This document shows positions 8,255 through 16,191 of a stretch of 64,000 nucleotides of DNA, piece after piece. The notes below the pieces were generated by a model. The model ran no database searches and was not told the DNA's origin. It saw only the letters and a program-made list of their open reading frames with translations. Position 1 is the stretch's first letter. Each line of letters begins with the position of its first letter. The stretch covers positions 3,472,001 to 3,536,000 of the forward strand of contig NZ_CP063400.1 in the NCBI RefSeq assembly GCF_021729865.1. Reading direction: 5' to 3'. Made by a program: the position numbers and the translations under genes. Origin of the DNA: Hydrogenophaga sp. SL48 (GTDB taxonomy: Bacteria; Pseudomonadota; Gammaproteobacteria; Burkholderiales; Burkholderiaceae_C).

Positions 8255-9136
8255 ATGGACGACGCCACCCACACCTTCCAGCGCCAACGCCGGCGCCTGC
8301 AGGGCATTGCCTACCGGATGCTCGGCTCCATCGCCGAGGCCGAAGAGGTCGTCCAGGACGCCTGGCTGCGCTGGCACGATGCCGACCGGTCCACCATAGA
8401 GAACGCCGAGGCCTGGCTGGTCACCACCACCACCCGCATGGCCATCGACCGCCTGCGCTCGGCCAAAGTGCAGCGGGAGCACTACGTGGGCTTCTGGTTG
8501 CCGGAACCGCAACTGGCGGAATCACCCCCATCGCCCGATCAGGTGCTGGAGCGCGCGGAAGACCTCTCCGTCGCCTTTCTGACCCTGCTGGAGCGCCTGA
8601 CACCCGAAGCGCGGGCGGCGTTCCTGATGCGCGAGGTGTTTGACGCGGACTACGACGAGGTGGCGCGCACCATCGGCAAGAGCGAAGCGGCCTGCCGCCA
8701 GCTGGTGAGCCGCGCGAAGGCCCAGTTGCGCGAAGCCCGGCCCCGCTTCACCGTGGCACCCGAGGCGCACCTTCGTGTGCTCAGCCAGTTCGCAGAAGCC
8801 CTGACCCATGGCAGTTTCGACGCCATGAAGTCCCTGTTGAGCGAGGACGCCGAGTTGATCGGTGACGGTGGAGGCAAGGTCCCGAGTTTCGGCAAACCCC
8901 TTCTGGGTGGCGCGCGCATTGCTCAACTGTTCTATGCGACCCGTCTGCGCTTCAAGGAAGCGGTGCAGGTCGAGCTCGCGGTCATCAACGGGCAGTGGGG
9001 CCTGCTGCGTTTCATCGATGGCGTTCTCGAATCGGTGCAATCCTTCGAGACCGACGGCGAGCGCATCGTGCGCATCCACGCACAGCGCAACCCGGACAAG
9101 CTGCGCCACATGGCGATGGCGTTGAAACCGGTCTGA
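8255..9136 (+). CDS. ECF41-family RNA polymerase sigma factor with fused SnoaL-like domain
   Basis: A 293-aa sigma factor. Region sigma2 spans about residues 8-75 and sigma4 about 100-160. The linker motif WLPEP (81-85) and the C-terminal extension motifs DGGGK (204-208) and NPDKL (279-283) are the three hallmarks of ECF41. In this group the fused C-terminal SnoaL-like domain replaces a separate anti-sigma factor and modulates activity; no anti-sigma gene is present here, as expected. Starting at ATG 8255 gives a complete sigma2; the longer frame upstream is not supported. The next two genes are the typical ECF41 neighbours. The stimulus is unknown. Confidence 0.95.
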   Translation: MDDATHTFQRQRRRLQGIAYRMLGSIAEAEEVVQDAWLRWHDADRSTIENAEAWLVTTTTRMAIDRLRSAKVQREHYVGFWLPEPQLAESPPSPDQVLERAEDLSVAFLTLLERLTPEARAAFLMREVFDADYDEVARTIGKSEAACRQLVSRAKAQLREARPRFTVAPEAHLRVLSQFAEALTHGSFDAMKSLLSEDAELIGDGGGKVPSFGKPLLGGARIAQLFYATRLRFKEAVQVELAVINGQWGLLRFIDGVLESVQSFETDGERIVRIHAQRNPDKLRHMAMALKPV

Positions 9137-9143
9137 CGAGGTT

Positions 9144-9170
9144 TGTCACAACCGGCAGGGTTCGCGCGTC
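9144..9170 (+). promoter_or_regulatory. ECF41-type promoter of the CMD/NmrA genes
   Basis: TGTCACA (9144-9150), 16 bases, then CGTC (9167-9170), identical in elements and spacing to the site before the sigma factor gene. It begins 8 bases after the sigma factor stop codon and lies 44-70 bases before the chosen start of the carboxymuconolactone decarboxylase-like gene. Confidence 0.88.
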
Positions 9171-9213
9171 TTCAGGGTGTGTCTCACAACCCTGAATGAA
9201 AGCGAAGCTCACC

Positions 9214-9693
9214 ATGACCCAACGCATCAACTACGCCGAACAGTCCGCCGAATTCTTCAAGAAGTTCGTCGCCTTCAGCACCGCACTGAACCACAGCGCC
9301 ATCGAGGAGGGCATCCGCCACCTGGTCGAGATCCGGGCCTCACAGCTCAACGGTTGCGGCCTGTGTGTCGACATGCACATCAAGCAGGCCACGATCCACG
9401 GCGAACGGCCCCTGCGCCTGCACCATCTGGCGATCTGGCGCGAGTCGACGCTGTTCGTTCCGCGTGAGCGCGCAGCACTCGCCTGGACCGAGGTGCTGAC
9501 CCGAATACCGGAGCACGGTGTGCCCGACGAACTCTATGAGCGGGTGCGCACGCAGTTCTCCGAAAAAGAGCTCTCGGACCTGACCTTCATCGTGATGTCG
9601 ATCAATGCGTGGAACCGCGCCAACGTGGCCTTCAAGACCGTGCCCGGGGCGTACGACGCCGCGTTCGGCCTCGACAAGGCCAACCTCAACTGA
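9214..9693 (+). CDS. Carboxymuconolactone decarboxylase-family (AhpD-like) protein
   Basis: A 159-aa all-alpha protein of the CMD/AhpD superfamily. The redox motif CxxCxxxH is present as C48, C51 and H55 (NGCGLCVDMH), so a peroxidase or thiol-disulfide role is more likely than lactone decarboxylation. It is transcribed from an ECF41 promoter directly upstream, and COE/CMD proteins are the commonest targets of ECF41 sigma factors. An in-frame ATG at 9196 is an alternative start; 9214 matches the usual family N-terminus. It probably forms an operon with the NmrA gene 17 bases downstream. Confidence 0.92.
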   Translation: MTQRINYAEQSAEFFKKFVAFSTALNHSAIEEGIRHLVEIRASQLNGCGLCVDMHIKQATIHGERPLRLHHLAIWRESTLFVPRERAALAWTEVLTRIPEHGVPDELYERVRTQFSEKELSDLTFIVMSINAWNRANVAFKTVPGAYDAAFGLDKANLN

Positions 9694-9710
9694 ACCCAGG
9701 ACACCTCATC

Positions 9711-10487
9711 ATGAAAATCATTGTGATCGGAGGAACCGGCCTGATCGGTTCCAAGCTCGTCGCCCTGCTCCAAGCGCGTGGACACGAGGCCTTGGCGGCC
9801 TCACCGCAGTCGGGGGTGAACACCCTCACGGGCGAGGGCCTGGCCGACGCGCTGGCGGGCGCTCAGGTGGTGATTGATGTGGCGAACTCGCCATCGTTCG
9901 AAGACGCAGCCGTGCTCGCCTTCTTCGAGACCTCGGGCCGCAACCTGCTGGCCGCGGAACGGGCCGCGGGCATCGGGCACCACGTGGCGCTCTCGGTGGT
10001 GGGCACCGACAGGCTCCAGCAAAGCGGCTACTTCCGGGCCAAGGCCGCGCAAGAACGGCTGATCCGGCAGGGCGGCGTGCCGTACACCATCGTGCAATCG
10101 ACCCAGTTCTTCGAGTTCGTCGCCGGCATCGCGCAATCGGGCACGGCAGCCGACGGCAAGACGGTCAAGCTGTCCCCGGCCAGCATCCAGCCGATTGCAT
10201 CCGGCGACATCGCCGCCGCCGTGGCCGAAGCGGCCCTCGCGGCACCGGTCAACGGCGTGATCGAGGTGGCCGGCCCCGAACGGTTCCGGTTGTCCGATCT
10301 GGTGCAAACCTACCTGACGGCCATTCGCGCCCCCCGCACCGTCGTCGCCGATCCAGAGGCACGCTACTTCGGCGCCGAGATCCAGGACAGCACGCTCGTG
10401 CCCGGGGCCAACCCTCGCCTGGGTACCGTTTGTTTCAAGGACTGGCTCGCCGCACAGGCCGGCGCCGGGCTTGCCGCTCGCCCCTGA
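9711..10487 (+). CDS. NmrA-like NAD(P)-binding oxidoreductase
   Basis: A 258-aa atypical SDR. GGTGLIGS at residues 7-14 is the dinucleotide-binding loop, and the HHVALSVVGTDR and GYFRAKAAQE stretches are typical of NmrA/QOR2-type quinone or NADPH-sensing reductases. It lies 17 bases after the CMD-like gene and therefore belongs to the ECF41 regulon by position. The substrate is unknown; a role with the AhpD-like protein in handling reactive quinones or peroxides is inference. Confidence 0.9.
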   Translation: MKIIVIGGTGLIGSKLVALLQARGHEALAASPQSGVNTLTGEGLADALAGAQVVIDVANSPSFEDAAVLAFFETSGRNLLAAERAAGIGHHVALSVVGTDRLQQSGYFRAKAAQERLIRQGGVPYTIVQSTQFFEFVAGIAQSGTAADGKTVKLSPASIQPIASGDIAAAVAEAALAAPVNGVIEVAGPERFRLSDLVQTYLTAIRAPRTVVADPEARYFGAEIQDSTLVPGANPRLGTVCFKDWLAAQAGAGLAARP

Positions 10488-10537
10488 GCGCCTGTTTCTT
10501 CACGGGCGTGCCGCCTGGCTCGGGGGCGGCTGCCCGG

Positions 10538-11311
10538 TCACCGCGGCGCAATCCGCGGGCCGACGAGGCCGAAGGCAGCGCCTTGCGGGTCGCGCGCATG
10601 AAGGCTGTATTCGCCGCCGGGAATCTGGTGCGGGCCATTGAGCACCTGGCCGCCGCCCGCCTTGATCTGCTCCATCGCCGCATCGATGTCATCGACCCCG
10701 AAGTAGTAGAGCCAGCGCGGTTCCTGGCCGGCCGGGCTGCGCATCAAGGCGCCCGTGCGGACCCCGTTGGCGGCGAGCAGGTGGTAGTCGCCCAGTTCGC
10801 CCATCGGCATGGTGTCGACCGCTGCCCAGCCGAAGCGCGCCTGGTAGAAACCGAGCGCCGCCGCATCGTCCTTGGCGGCGATCTCGTTCCAGCGCACATG
10901 GCGCGCATCGGCGACGCGAAACGCGGTGCTGCTCGCATCGCTGGCGCCACGCATCACGTACAGCGGCACGCCGTCCGGATCGGCGAGCATCGCGATCCGC
11001 CCGACGTTCGGGATGTCCATCGCGGGCATCTGCACGCTGCCGCCTGCGGCCGTCCAGTCGGCGACCGCGGCGTCGACGTCGGGCACCCCGACATAACCGA
11101 GCCAGACCGGCTTCGCACCGGGCATCTGTTGATTGATCTGCATCAGGCCACCCGCCAGGCCGTCACCCGCGTCGAGGATGCGGTAGTCCACGCCCGGCTG
11201 GCCGCTGTCGCTCGCCTTCCAGCCGATCACATCGCCATAGAAGCGCTGCGCAGCGTCGGCGTCGGTGGTCAGCAACTCGTACCAGATGAAATCGCCCTTG
11301 GGGTTGCTCAT
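10538..11311 (-). CDS. VOC-family protein with two glyoxalase-like domains
   Basis: A 257-aa protein with two vicinal-oxygen-chelate domains: one opens with GDFIWYELLTTDADAAQRFY and a second begins with RWNEIAAKDDAAALGFYQA. This resembles the YdfO/CFP-30B-type hydroxylase-like VOC proteins. It starts one base after the stop of the tandem DUF1428 gene, so the two are cotranscribed. The enzymatic activity cannot be assigned. Confidence 0.9.
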   Translation of the reverse strand: MSNPKGDFIWYELLTTDADAAQRFYGDVIGWKASDSGQPGVDYRILDAGDGLAGGLMQINQQMPGAKPVWLGYVGVPDVDAAVADWTAAGGSVQMPAMDIPNVGRIAMLADPDGVPLYVMRGASDASSTAFRVADARHVRWNEIAAKDDAAALGFYQARFGWAAVDTMPMGELGDYHLLAANGVRTGALMRSPAGQEPRWLYYFGVDDIDAAMEQIKAGGGQVLNGPHQIPGGEYSLHARDPQGAAFGLVGPRIAPR

Positions 11312-11312
11312 G

Positions 11313-12053
11313 TCATTGCTCCATCGTCACGACGCGGGTGAACCCGCCGAAAATCATGCGCTTGCCGTCGAACGGCCAGTCCATGCCCTCGGGCGGCTTC
11401 ATGCGCTCGTCCGTCATCATCTTGTCGTGCGCGGCGTCGCAGACTTCGCGCGACGGCCATTCCATGAAAGCGAACACGATGTTCTCGCCCGGCTCGGCCT
11501 TCACGGCGCGGCGAAAGTCGGTGAGCTTGCCATCGGGCACGTCGTCGCCCCAGGCTTCGACCACGCGCAACGCACCGCAATCCTTGAACATCACCCACGC
11601 GTCTTCGGCCAGCTTGCGGTAGTCCTCGCGCCGGCCCGCCGGGACCGGGATGACGAAGCCCTGGACGTAGCTGTCGGCGGCCGCTCCGCCTTGTTCGACG
11701 ATCGGCTCGAAGCCGCCATAGATCATCCGCTTGCCGTCGAACGGCATCGGGTTCTTCGCCGGGTCGCAGCGCTCGTCGGTCTTGGCCAGTTCGGCCATCC
11801 GGCCCATCACGTCGTCGCGCGTGGCCTTGTCGGGCCACTCGATCCACGAGAACGCCACCGTCTCGTCGTCCTGCGCCGCCACCGCGCCCTGGAAGTCGGT
11901 GGTCTTGCCTTTGGGCACATCGGCCCCCCAGCACTCGACCACCCGCGTCGCGCCGTGATCGATGAAGGCGCTGTCCACCGTGTTGGCGTGGGCAATGAAC
12001 TGCTGCTGTTTCCCGGTCGGGACCGCGATCACGAAACCGTCGATGTAAGACAT
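11313..12053 (-). CDS. Tandem DUF1428 protein
   Basis: A 246-aa protein made of two copies of a domain that usually stands alone at about 115-120 residues. Both copies share the pattern YxxGFVIxVP near the start, VVExWGDDVPxGKxTDF in the middle and PFDGKRMIxGGF at the end (copy 1 about residues 1-120, copy 2 about 125-243). DUF1428 is a ferredoxin-like fold of unknown function, often beside VOC or SRPBCC proteins. AGGAG precedes the ATG at 12053. The fusion may form an intramolecular dimer. Confidence 0.9.
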   Translation of the reverse strand: MSYIDGFVIAVPTGKQQQFIAHANTVDSAFIDHGATRVVECWGADVPKGKTTDFQGAVAAQDDETVAFSWIEWPDKATRDDVMGRMAELAKTDERCDPAKNPMPFDGKRMIYGGFEPIVEQGGAAADSYVQGFVIPVPAGRREDYRKLAEDAWVMFKDCGALRVVEAWGDDVPDGKLTDFRRAVKAEPGENIVFAFMEWPSREVCDAAHDKMMTDERMKPPEGMDWPFDGKRMIFGGFTRVVTMEQ

Positions 12054-12208
12054 GGGGTTCTCCTGTGTGTTGCACAGCGGGGCCATCGGTCGCCGACCGG
12101 TCGGGGCCAGGGAACTCAGCGATGAGCGCGCGGGGGGTTGCCACGATACGCCCCCACTTGTTCTTGCACCAGCCCCATGGGCTTTCCGAGCCGCCATGGC
12201 CGGCGTCT

Positions 12209-12655
12209 TCACTTCTTCTGTCGAGCCGCCTTCACCGCCTTGCCCTTGCCAGCCGGCGCCTTGAGCAGGGCCTGCGCCTGCTCCAGCCAGAGCAGGGTTT
12301 CCGTGTGGGAGAGGAAGCGCCGCAGGTAGTGCGGCGAGAGCTCGCGCATGAGGCCGAGCGTGCGCAGCACGAGCATGTGGGAGTTCAGCGGGCCGGCGTT
12401 TTCGGGGGCGCGGTGCGTGGCCTTCACCACGGCTGCTTCGGCGCCCAGGCGCTCCCAGGTCTCGCGGAAACGTTGGGCGCTTCGCAGTTCGGGCCACTTC
12501 CCGCCGCTGGGTGGGTGTCCGCCCGCTGCGGCCTGGCTGGCCTGGGCGATGTGGGCGTTGAGGGCGGCGAGGGGGGAAGGTGCAGCCCGCTGCGCTGGGC
12601 TGGCTCCTTCCTCCTTTGGGGGAGGGAGACGATCAGGATCGCCGCGGGTGTTCAT
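12209..12655 (-). CDS. DUF2894-type protein, last gene of the channel operon
   Basis: A 148-aa protein with a flexible, Pro/Ala-rich N-terminal third, a helical core (ELRSAQRFRETWERL, LRTLGLMRELSPHYLRRFLSH) and a Lys-rich tail. I recognise it as the DUF2894 protein that accompanies DUF3348, DUF802 and OmpA-like genes in beta- and gammaproteobacteria. Its ATG overlaps the stop of the OmpA-like gene by four bases. It probably acts in the cytoplasm with the long tail of the channel protein; no function is known. Confidence 0.8.
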   Translation of the reverse strand: MNTRGDPDRLPPPKEEGASPAQRAAPSPLAALNAHIAQASQAAAGGHPPSGGKWPELRSAQRFRETWERLGAEAAVVKATHRAPENAGPLNSHMLVLRTLGLMRELSPHYLRRFLSHTETLLWLEQAQALLKAPAGKGKAVKAARQKK

Positions 12656-13338
12656 GGCTTGGCGGTAACCACCGCAGGCGCGGCCGTGCTCGGCGTGGGC
12701 GCGGCGCGGGGCACGGGGGCCATTTCCACGCGGCGGTTGAGCGCTCGGCCCTTTTCATCGGCGTTGCTGGCCACGGGCTGTTCGGCGCCGAAGGCGGCGC
12801 TGAACACGCGCTGGCGCGGCATGCCTTCTTTGACGAGCGTGCGCGTCACGGTGAGCGCGCGCTGTGCCGAGAGCTCCAGGTTGTCTTCGAAGCGCTGGTG
12901 GGGGCCTTTGACGACGGTTTTGTCGTCGGTGAAACCGCTCACCATGAGCATCTCGTCGCGCTCGCCGAGGTACACCTCCAGCGGCGGCACCAGGCTCTTG
13001 AGCAGCTGCTGGCCTTCGGGGCGCAATTCATCCGAGTTGAAGTCGAACAGCACACTGCCGCTGATGCCGATGCGGCCGTTGTTGAGCGTGACGCGGCCGC
13101 TCTGCAGCGGAATGGCGAGCGCTCTTTCCAGCGCCATGCGGCGGGCTTCCTCCTGCTGGCGTTTGGCGATCTCGGACTGCAGGCTGCTCACCAGGTCCAT
13201 CTGCACCAGCAGCACGCCGATGAGGATGAGCACGAACGCGCCGACCACGCCGGACATGAGGTCGCCGAACACGGCCCAGACGGGCGCGGTCTCGCCGAGG
13301 CCGTCGTCGATGGCGGTGTCGTCCACGCTGGAGTTCAT
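12652..13338 (-). CDS. OmpA/MotB-like peptidoglycan-binding partner of a proton channel
   Basis: A 228-aa protein with a short N-terminal cytoplasmic part, one membrane helix (about residues 26-46) and a periplasmic OmpA-like domain. The helix opens with GDLMSGVVGAF; Asp26 stands where MotB has its proton-carrying Asp. The OmpA domain shows FDFNSDELRPEGQ, SGFTDD, LSAQRALTV and NRRVEM, the peptidoglycan-binding signature. It overlaps the upstream channel gene by one base (TGATG) and the downstream gene by four. It should form the stator-type partner of the 878-aa protein. Confidence 0.88.
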   Translation of the reverse strand: MNSSVDDTAIDDGLGETAPVWAVFGDLMSGVVGAFVLILIGVLLVQMDLVSSLQSEIAKRQQEEARRMALERALAIPLQSGRVTLNNGRIGISGSVLFDFNSDELRPEGQQLLKSLVPPLEVYLGERDEMLMVSGFTDDKTVVKGPHQRFEDNLELSAQRALTVTRTLVKEGMPRQRVFSAAFGAEQPVASNADEKGRALNRRVEMAPVPRAAPTPSTAAPAVVTAKP

Positions 13339-15974
13339 CACGCGGCCCCTTGTACCGCAGGCGCGGCGGCCTTGGCGGCCACGGGCTTGCTGGTGCGCAG
13401 CAGGCGCATGTCTTCCACGATGCCTTGCTGCGCGCTGATGCTCAAGTCGATCACCTCGCGCGCCTGAGCCACGTAGTAGGCGAGCTGTTCGTCGCTGCGC
13501 GCCATGTGCTGCCCAATGGCGCCTTCGACGCGTTGCAGGCCGTCGACGAGCTTTTCGTTGGTGCTGCTGAACAGCGCCACGCCTTGCTGGAAGGCTTCTC
13601 CCAGCGCAGCGAGTTCGGCGGTGCTGGTGGCGATTTGCGCGGTCTGCTCGTCGGCCCTGCCGGCCTGCGCGCCCAGGGTCTGCGCGAACTGCGCACCGGT
13701 CTGGTTGAGCACGGTGGTGGCGGACGCGACCAGCGATTCGATGGCGGCGCGCTGCTCGCCCGTGGTCTGCTGCACGTTCTGCAGCAGGCTGCTGATGTGG
13801 GCCACCAGCTCGGTGCGCTCCTGCAGGGCGACGTTGTCGCGCTCGGTGAGTCGGCTCATTTCGCCGCGCAGCTGGCCAATGACTTCGGCCGCGGCCTTGG
13901 GCGCTTCGGAAGCCGTTTCGAGCAGGCGCGACATGGGTGCTTCGAGCGAGGTGCCGAGCGTGGCCAGGTGCTGTGTGACCGCGGCCTGCAGCTCGCCGAG
14001 GCGCTGCACGGCAGCGTGGCCGCGCGCGGCCTCTTCGCTGCGCAGGGTTTGCAGGTGGGTGGCTTCTTCGGCCCGCAATGTTTGCAACTGGGTGCTGATG
14101 GTGCTGTGCAGCGCGGCGGCCTGTTCGGCGGCGGCTTGCTGGCGGGTGGCTTCTTCTGCGCGCAGGGTTTGCAATTGCGTGGCCAGCTCGGCTTGCAGGC
14201 TGGCGAGGCGCTCCACGGCGGCCTGGCCGCGCGCGGCTTCTTCGCTGCGCAGGGCTTGCAGGTGCGTGCTTTCTTCGGTGCGCAGCGCTTGCAGCTGGGT
14301 GCTGATGTCGCTGTGCAGCGCAGCGGCTTGCTCGGCGGTGGCTTGCTGGCGCGCGGCTTCTTCGGTGCGCAGGGTTTGCAGTTGCGAGGCCAGCTCGGCC
14401 TGGAGACTGCCCAGGCGATCCACGGCGGACTGGCCGCGCGCGGCTTCTTCGCTGCGCAGGGCGCTGAGTTCGCTGCGCCAAAGGGCTGCAAGCTGATCCA
14501 TGCGCTGGCCGTGTTGTTGCGTCCACTGCGCTTCCGACTCGGTGCGGGCCAACACGAGCGCTTCGCTCTGCGCCAGCAGGCGGGCCACGCTCTCCATGCT
14601 GCGGATGGCCTGTTCGCTGGCGCTGTGCTGGATGGCGCTGGCGGTGTGCTCCAGCGTCTGGCACACGGCCTGCTGCTGCGCGAGGTGGTGCGCGCCCACC
14701 TGCTGCCACTCGGCCTGCAGGCTGCTGGCCATGCCTTGCAGCGCGGTGGTCCACGCGGCCAGCTTCTGCGCTTCAGCCTGGGCGTGCTCGCTGTGCTGCT
14801 GCGCCGTGGTCTGCTGCACGTTGGCCAGCAGCTGGCCGGCGCGGGCCTCGAAGCTGGTGTTGAACTGCTCCAAGGCGTTGCCCAGGCCGCTCACCAGTTG
14901 CTCGCTGGTGCGAGCGTGGTTCTGCAGCGCAGCGTTCCAGCCTTCGGCCACGGTGCCGGTGGTGGCGGCGAACTGGGTGGACAGGCCGGTCAGCTGCGTC
15001 TGCACCGCGGCGCTCACGCGCTCGTGCAGGCGGGTGGATTCCTGCGCGATGGCGGCCATGGCGTTTTCCACCACGGGCTTGATGCTGTCGCTGGCCACGC
15101 GGGCGCTGGACGACAGGCTCTCGTTGAGCGTCTGCGCCACCGACTGGCCGAGGCCGGTGTACGCGGCGGCGGCTTCGCGGTGGAACTGGTCTTGCCGGGC
15201 GGTGAGCTGTTCATCCAGCTGCTGGTGGCGGCGCTCCACCTGCTCCATGAGCGCCTGCAGCTGCGTGACGACCTGGGGCAGCGCGTCGGCCTGGCGCTGC
15301 AGCGCGGCGAAGGTGTGGTCGCGGTTCTCTGCGGCGATGAAGGCGGCGGTGAAGGGGCGCAGCGCACCGGCGGTGTGTTGCTCCAGCGCGCGGGCCGCAT
15401 CCAAACGCTCGCGGCGGGCGATGGCCGACATGAGGCCCAGCATGGCCGAGCTGGCCACACCGGCGACCGAGGTGCCAAAGGAAATGCCCAGGCCCTTGAT
15501 GGGTGCGGCCAATGCGCCGCGGATGGCGCCCAGATCGGCCGAGCCTTCGAGCGCGAACACGGCGCCTTTGAAGGTGACCACCATGCCAAGGAAAGTGCCG
15601 AGCATGCCGAGCATGACCAGCAGACCGATGAGGTAGGGCGTGAGCGCCAGGCCGGGCAGCGCACCCCGCCCGCTCTCGACGCGCTGGCGCACGGCGTTCT
15701 GCAGCGGCGCGGGCACGCGGGCCAGCCAGTCGGCGAGGCTGCCCAGCGGCTGCGGGATGGTGGCGAGCGCCTGGGCGAGGCCGGTGCTGGCGCTGCGGAA
15801 GCGGCGGATTTCTTGCGCGCCCAGCAGGTAGGCGGCGGCGATGGCCACCGTCATGCCCAGGGCGAGCCAGCTGGCGGTGCCGATGAAGCCGAAGCCCACC
15901 CAGCCGATGGCGAACAGGCCCAGGAGGAAGGCGCCGATGAGCAAGGCGCGACTGGAAAAGGAGGAGGAAGGCAT
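13338..15974 (-). CDS. MotA/TolQ-like channel protein with very long coiled-coil tail (DUF802 repeats)
   Basis: An 878-aa protein. Four hydrophobic segments lie at about residues 9-27, 33-52, 113-135 and 162-184; the last two, with LGTFLGMVVTFKG and LGISFGTSVAGVASSAMLG, match the core helices of MotA/TolQ/ExbB proton channels. From about residue 190 to the end the protein is predicted coiled coil, rich in Ala, Glu and Gln. Residues about 500-655 contain a 69-residue repeat, fitting DUF802, a repeated domain of unknown function. The ATG at 15974 is preferred to a TTG five codons upstream. The partner is the OmpA/MotB-like gene that follows. The architecture resembles ZorA of Zorya systems but the flanking genes differ. 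Confidence 0.88.
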   Translation of the reverse strand: MPSSSFSSRALLIGAFLLGLFAIGWVGFGFIGTASWLALGMTVAIAAAYLLGAQEIRRFRSASTGLAQALATIPQPLGSLADWLARVPAPLQNAVRQRVESGRGALPGLALTPYLIGLLVMLGMLGTFLGMVVTFKGAVFALEGSADLGAIRGALAAPIKGLGISFGTSVAGVASSAMLGLMSAIARRERLDAARALEQHTAGALRPFTAAFIAAENRDHTFAALQRQADALPQVVTQLQALMEQVERRHQQLDEQLTARQDQFHREAAAAYTGLGQSVAQTLNESLSSSARVASDSIKPVVENAMAAIAQESTRLHERVSAAVQTQLTGLSTQFAATTGTVAEGWNAALQNHARTSEQLVSGLGNALEQFNTSFEARAGQLLANVQQTTAQQHSEHAQAEAQKLAAWTTALQGMASSLQAEWQQVGAHHLAQQQAVCQTLEHTASAIQHSASEQAIRSMESVARLLAQSEALVLARTESEAQWTQQHGQRMDQLAALWRSELSALRSEEAARGQSAVDRLGSLQAELASQLQTLRTEEAARQQATAEQAAALHSDISTQLQALRTEESTHLQALRSEEAARGQAAVERLASLQAELATQLQTLRAEEATRQQAAAEQAAALHSTISTQLQTLRAEEATHLQTLRSEEAARGHAAVQRLGELQAAVTQHLATLGTSLEAPMSRLLETASEAPKAAAEVIGQLRGEMSRLTERDNVALQERTELVAHISSLLQNVQQTTGEQRAAIESLVASATTVLNQTGAQFAQTLGAQAGRADEQTAQIATSTAELAALGEAFQQGVALFSSTNEKLVDGLQRVEGAIGQHMARSDEQLAYYVAQAREVIDLSISAQQGIVEDMRLLRTSKPVAAKAAAPAVQGAA
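14018..14470. repeat. In-frame 207-bp tandem repeat inside the channel gene
   Basis: The block GGCCGCGCGCGG followed by CTTCTTCGCTGCGCAGGG or a close variant begins at 14018, 14225 and 14432, exactly 207 bp (69 codons) apart. Two full units and a partial third encode the coiled-coil repeats of the tail. Being in frame, copy number can change tail length without breaking the gene. Confidence 0.85.
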
Positions 15975-16038
15975 GGCTTGTGTTTTCAAAGGCTCAGATT
16001 CGGTGTGGGGCGTTGGCCTGGCGCTTTGGGCGGGGGCG

Positions 16039-16182
16039 GCCCCTCACCCCAGCCCTCTCCCCAGAGGGGCGAGGGAGTGAAGGCACGGTGCGCTGCTGGG
16101 TGGGCAGCTGGCGCCGCCATACCGAGCAGAGAGGGAGTCAACGCCCTCTCCCGCTGGCGGGAGAGGGTTGGGGTGAGGGTGG
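16039..16182. repeat. Inverted pair of CTCACCCC-AGCCCTCTC repeats
   Basis: CCCTCACCCCAGCCCTCTCC (16041-16060) faces GAGAGGGTTGGGGTGAGGGT (16161-16180) as an inverted pair with one mismatch, and each copy adds its own small hairpin (CTCCCGCTGGCGGGAG on the right). The pair fills the gap between the DUF3348-type gene and the channel gene. This repeat type is common in proteobacterial intergenic DNA. Confidence 0.75.
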
Positions 16183-16191
16183 CCACGGAGT

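Noticed and set aside
7771-8307. 178-codon minus-strand frame and a 169-codon plus-strand frame in the 7.6-8.3 kb gap
   Set aside because: Composition and codon use are unlike neighbours, there is no ribosome binding site or homology I know, and they would overlap the ECF41 promoter and sigma gene start.
14018-14470. CRISPR-like array
   Set aside because: The 207-bp units are in frame inside a gene and adjoin without unique spacers of CRISPR size.
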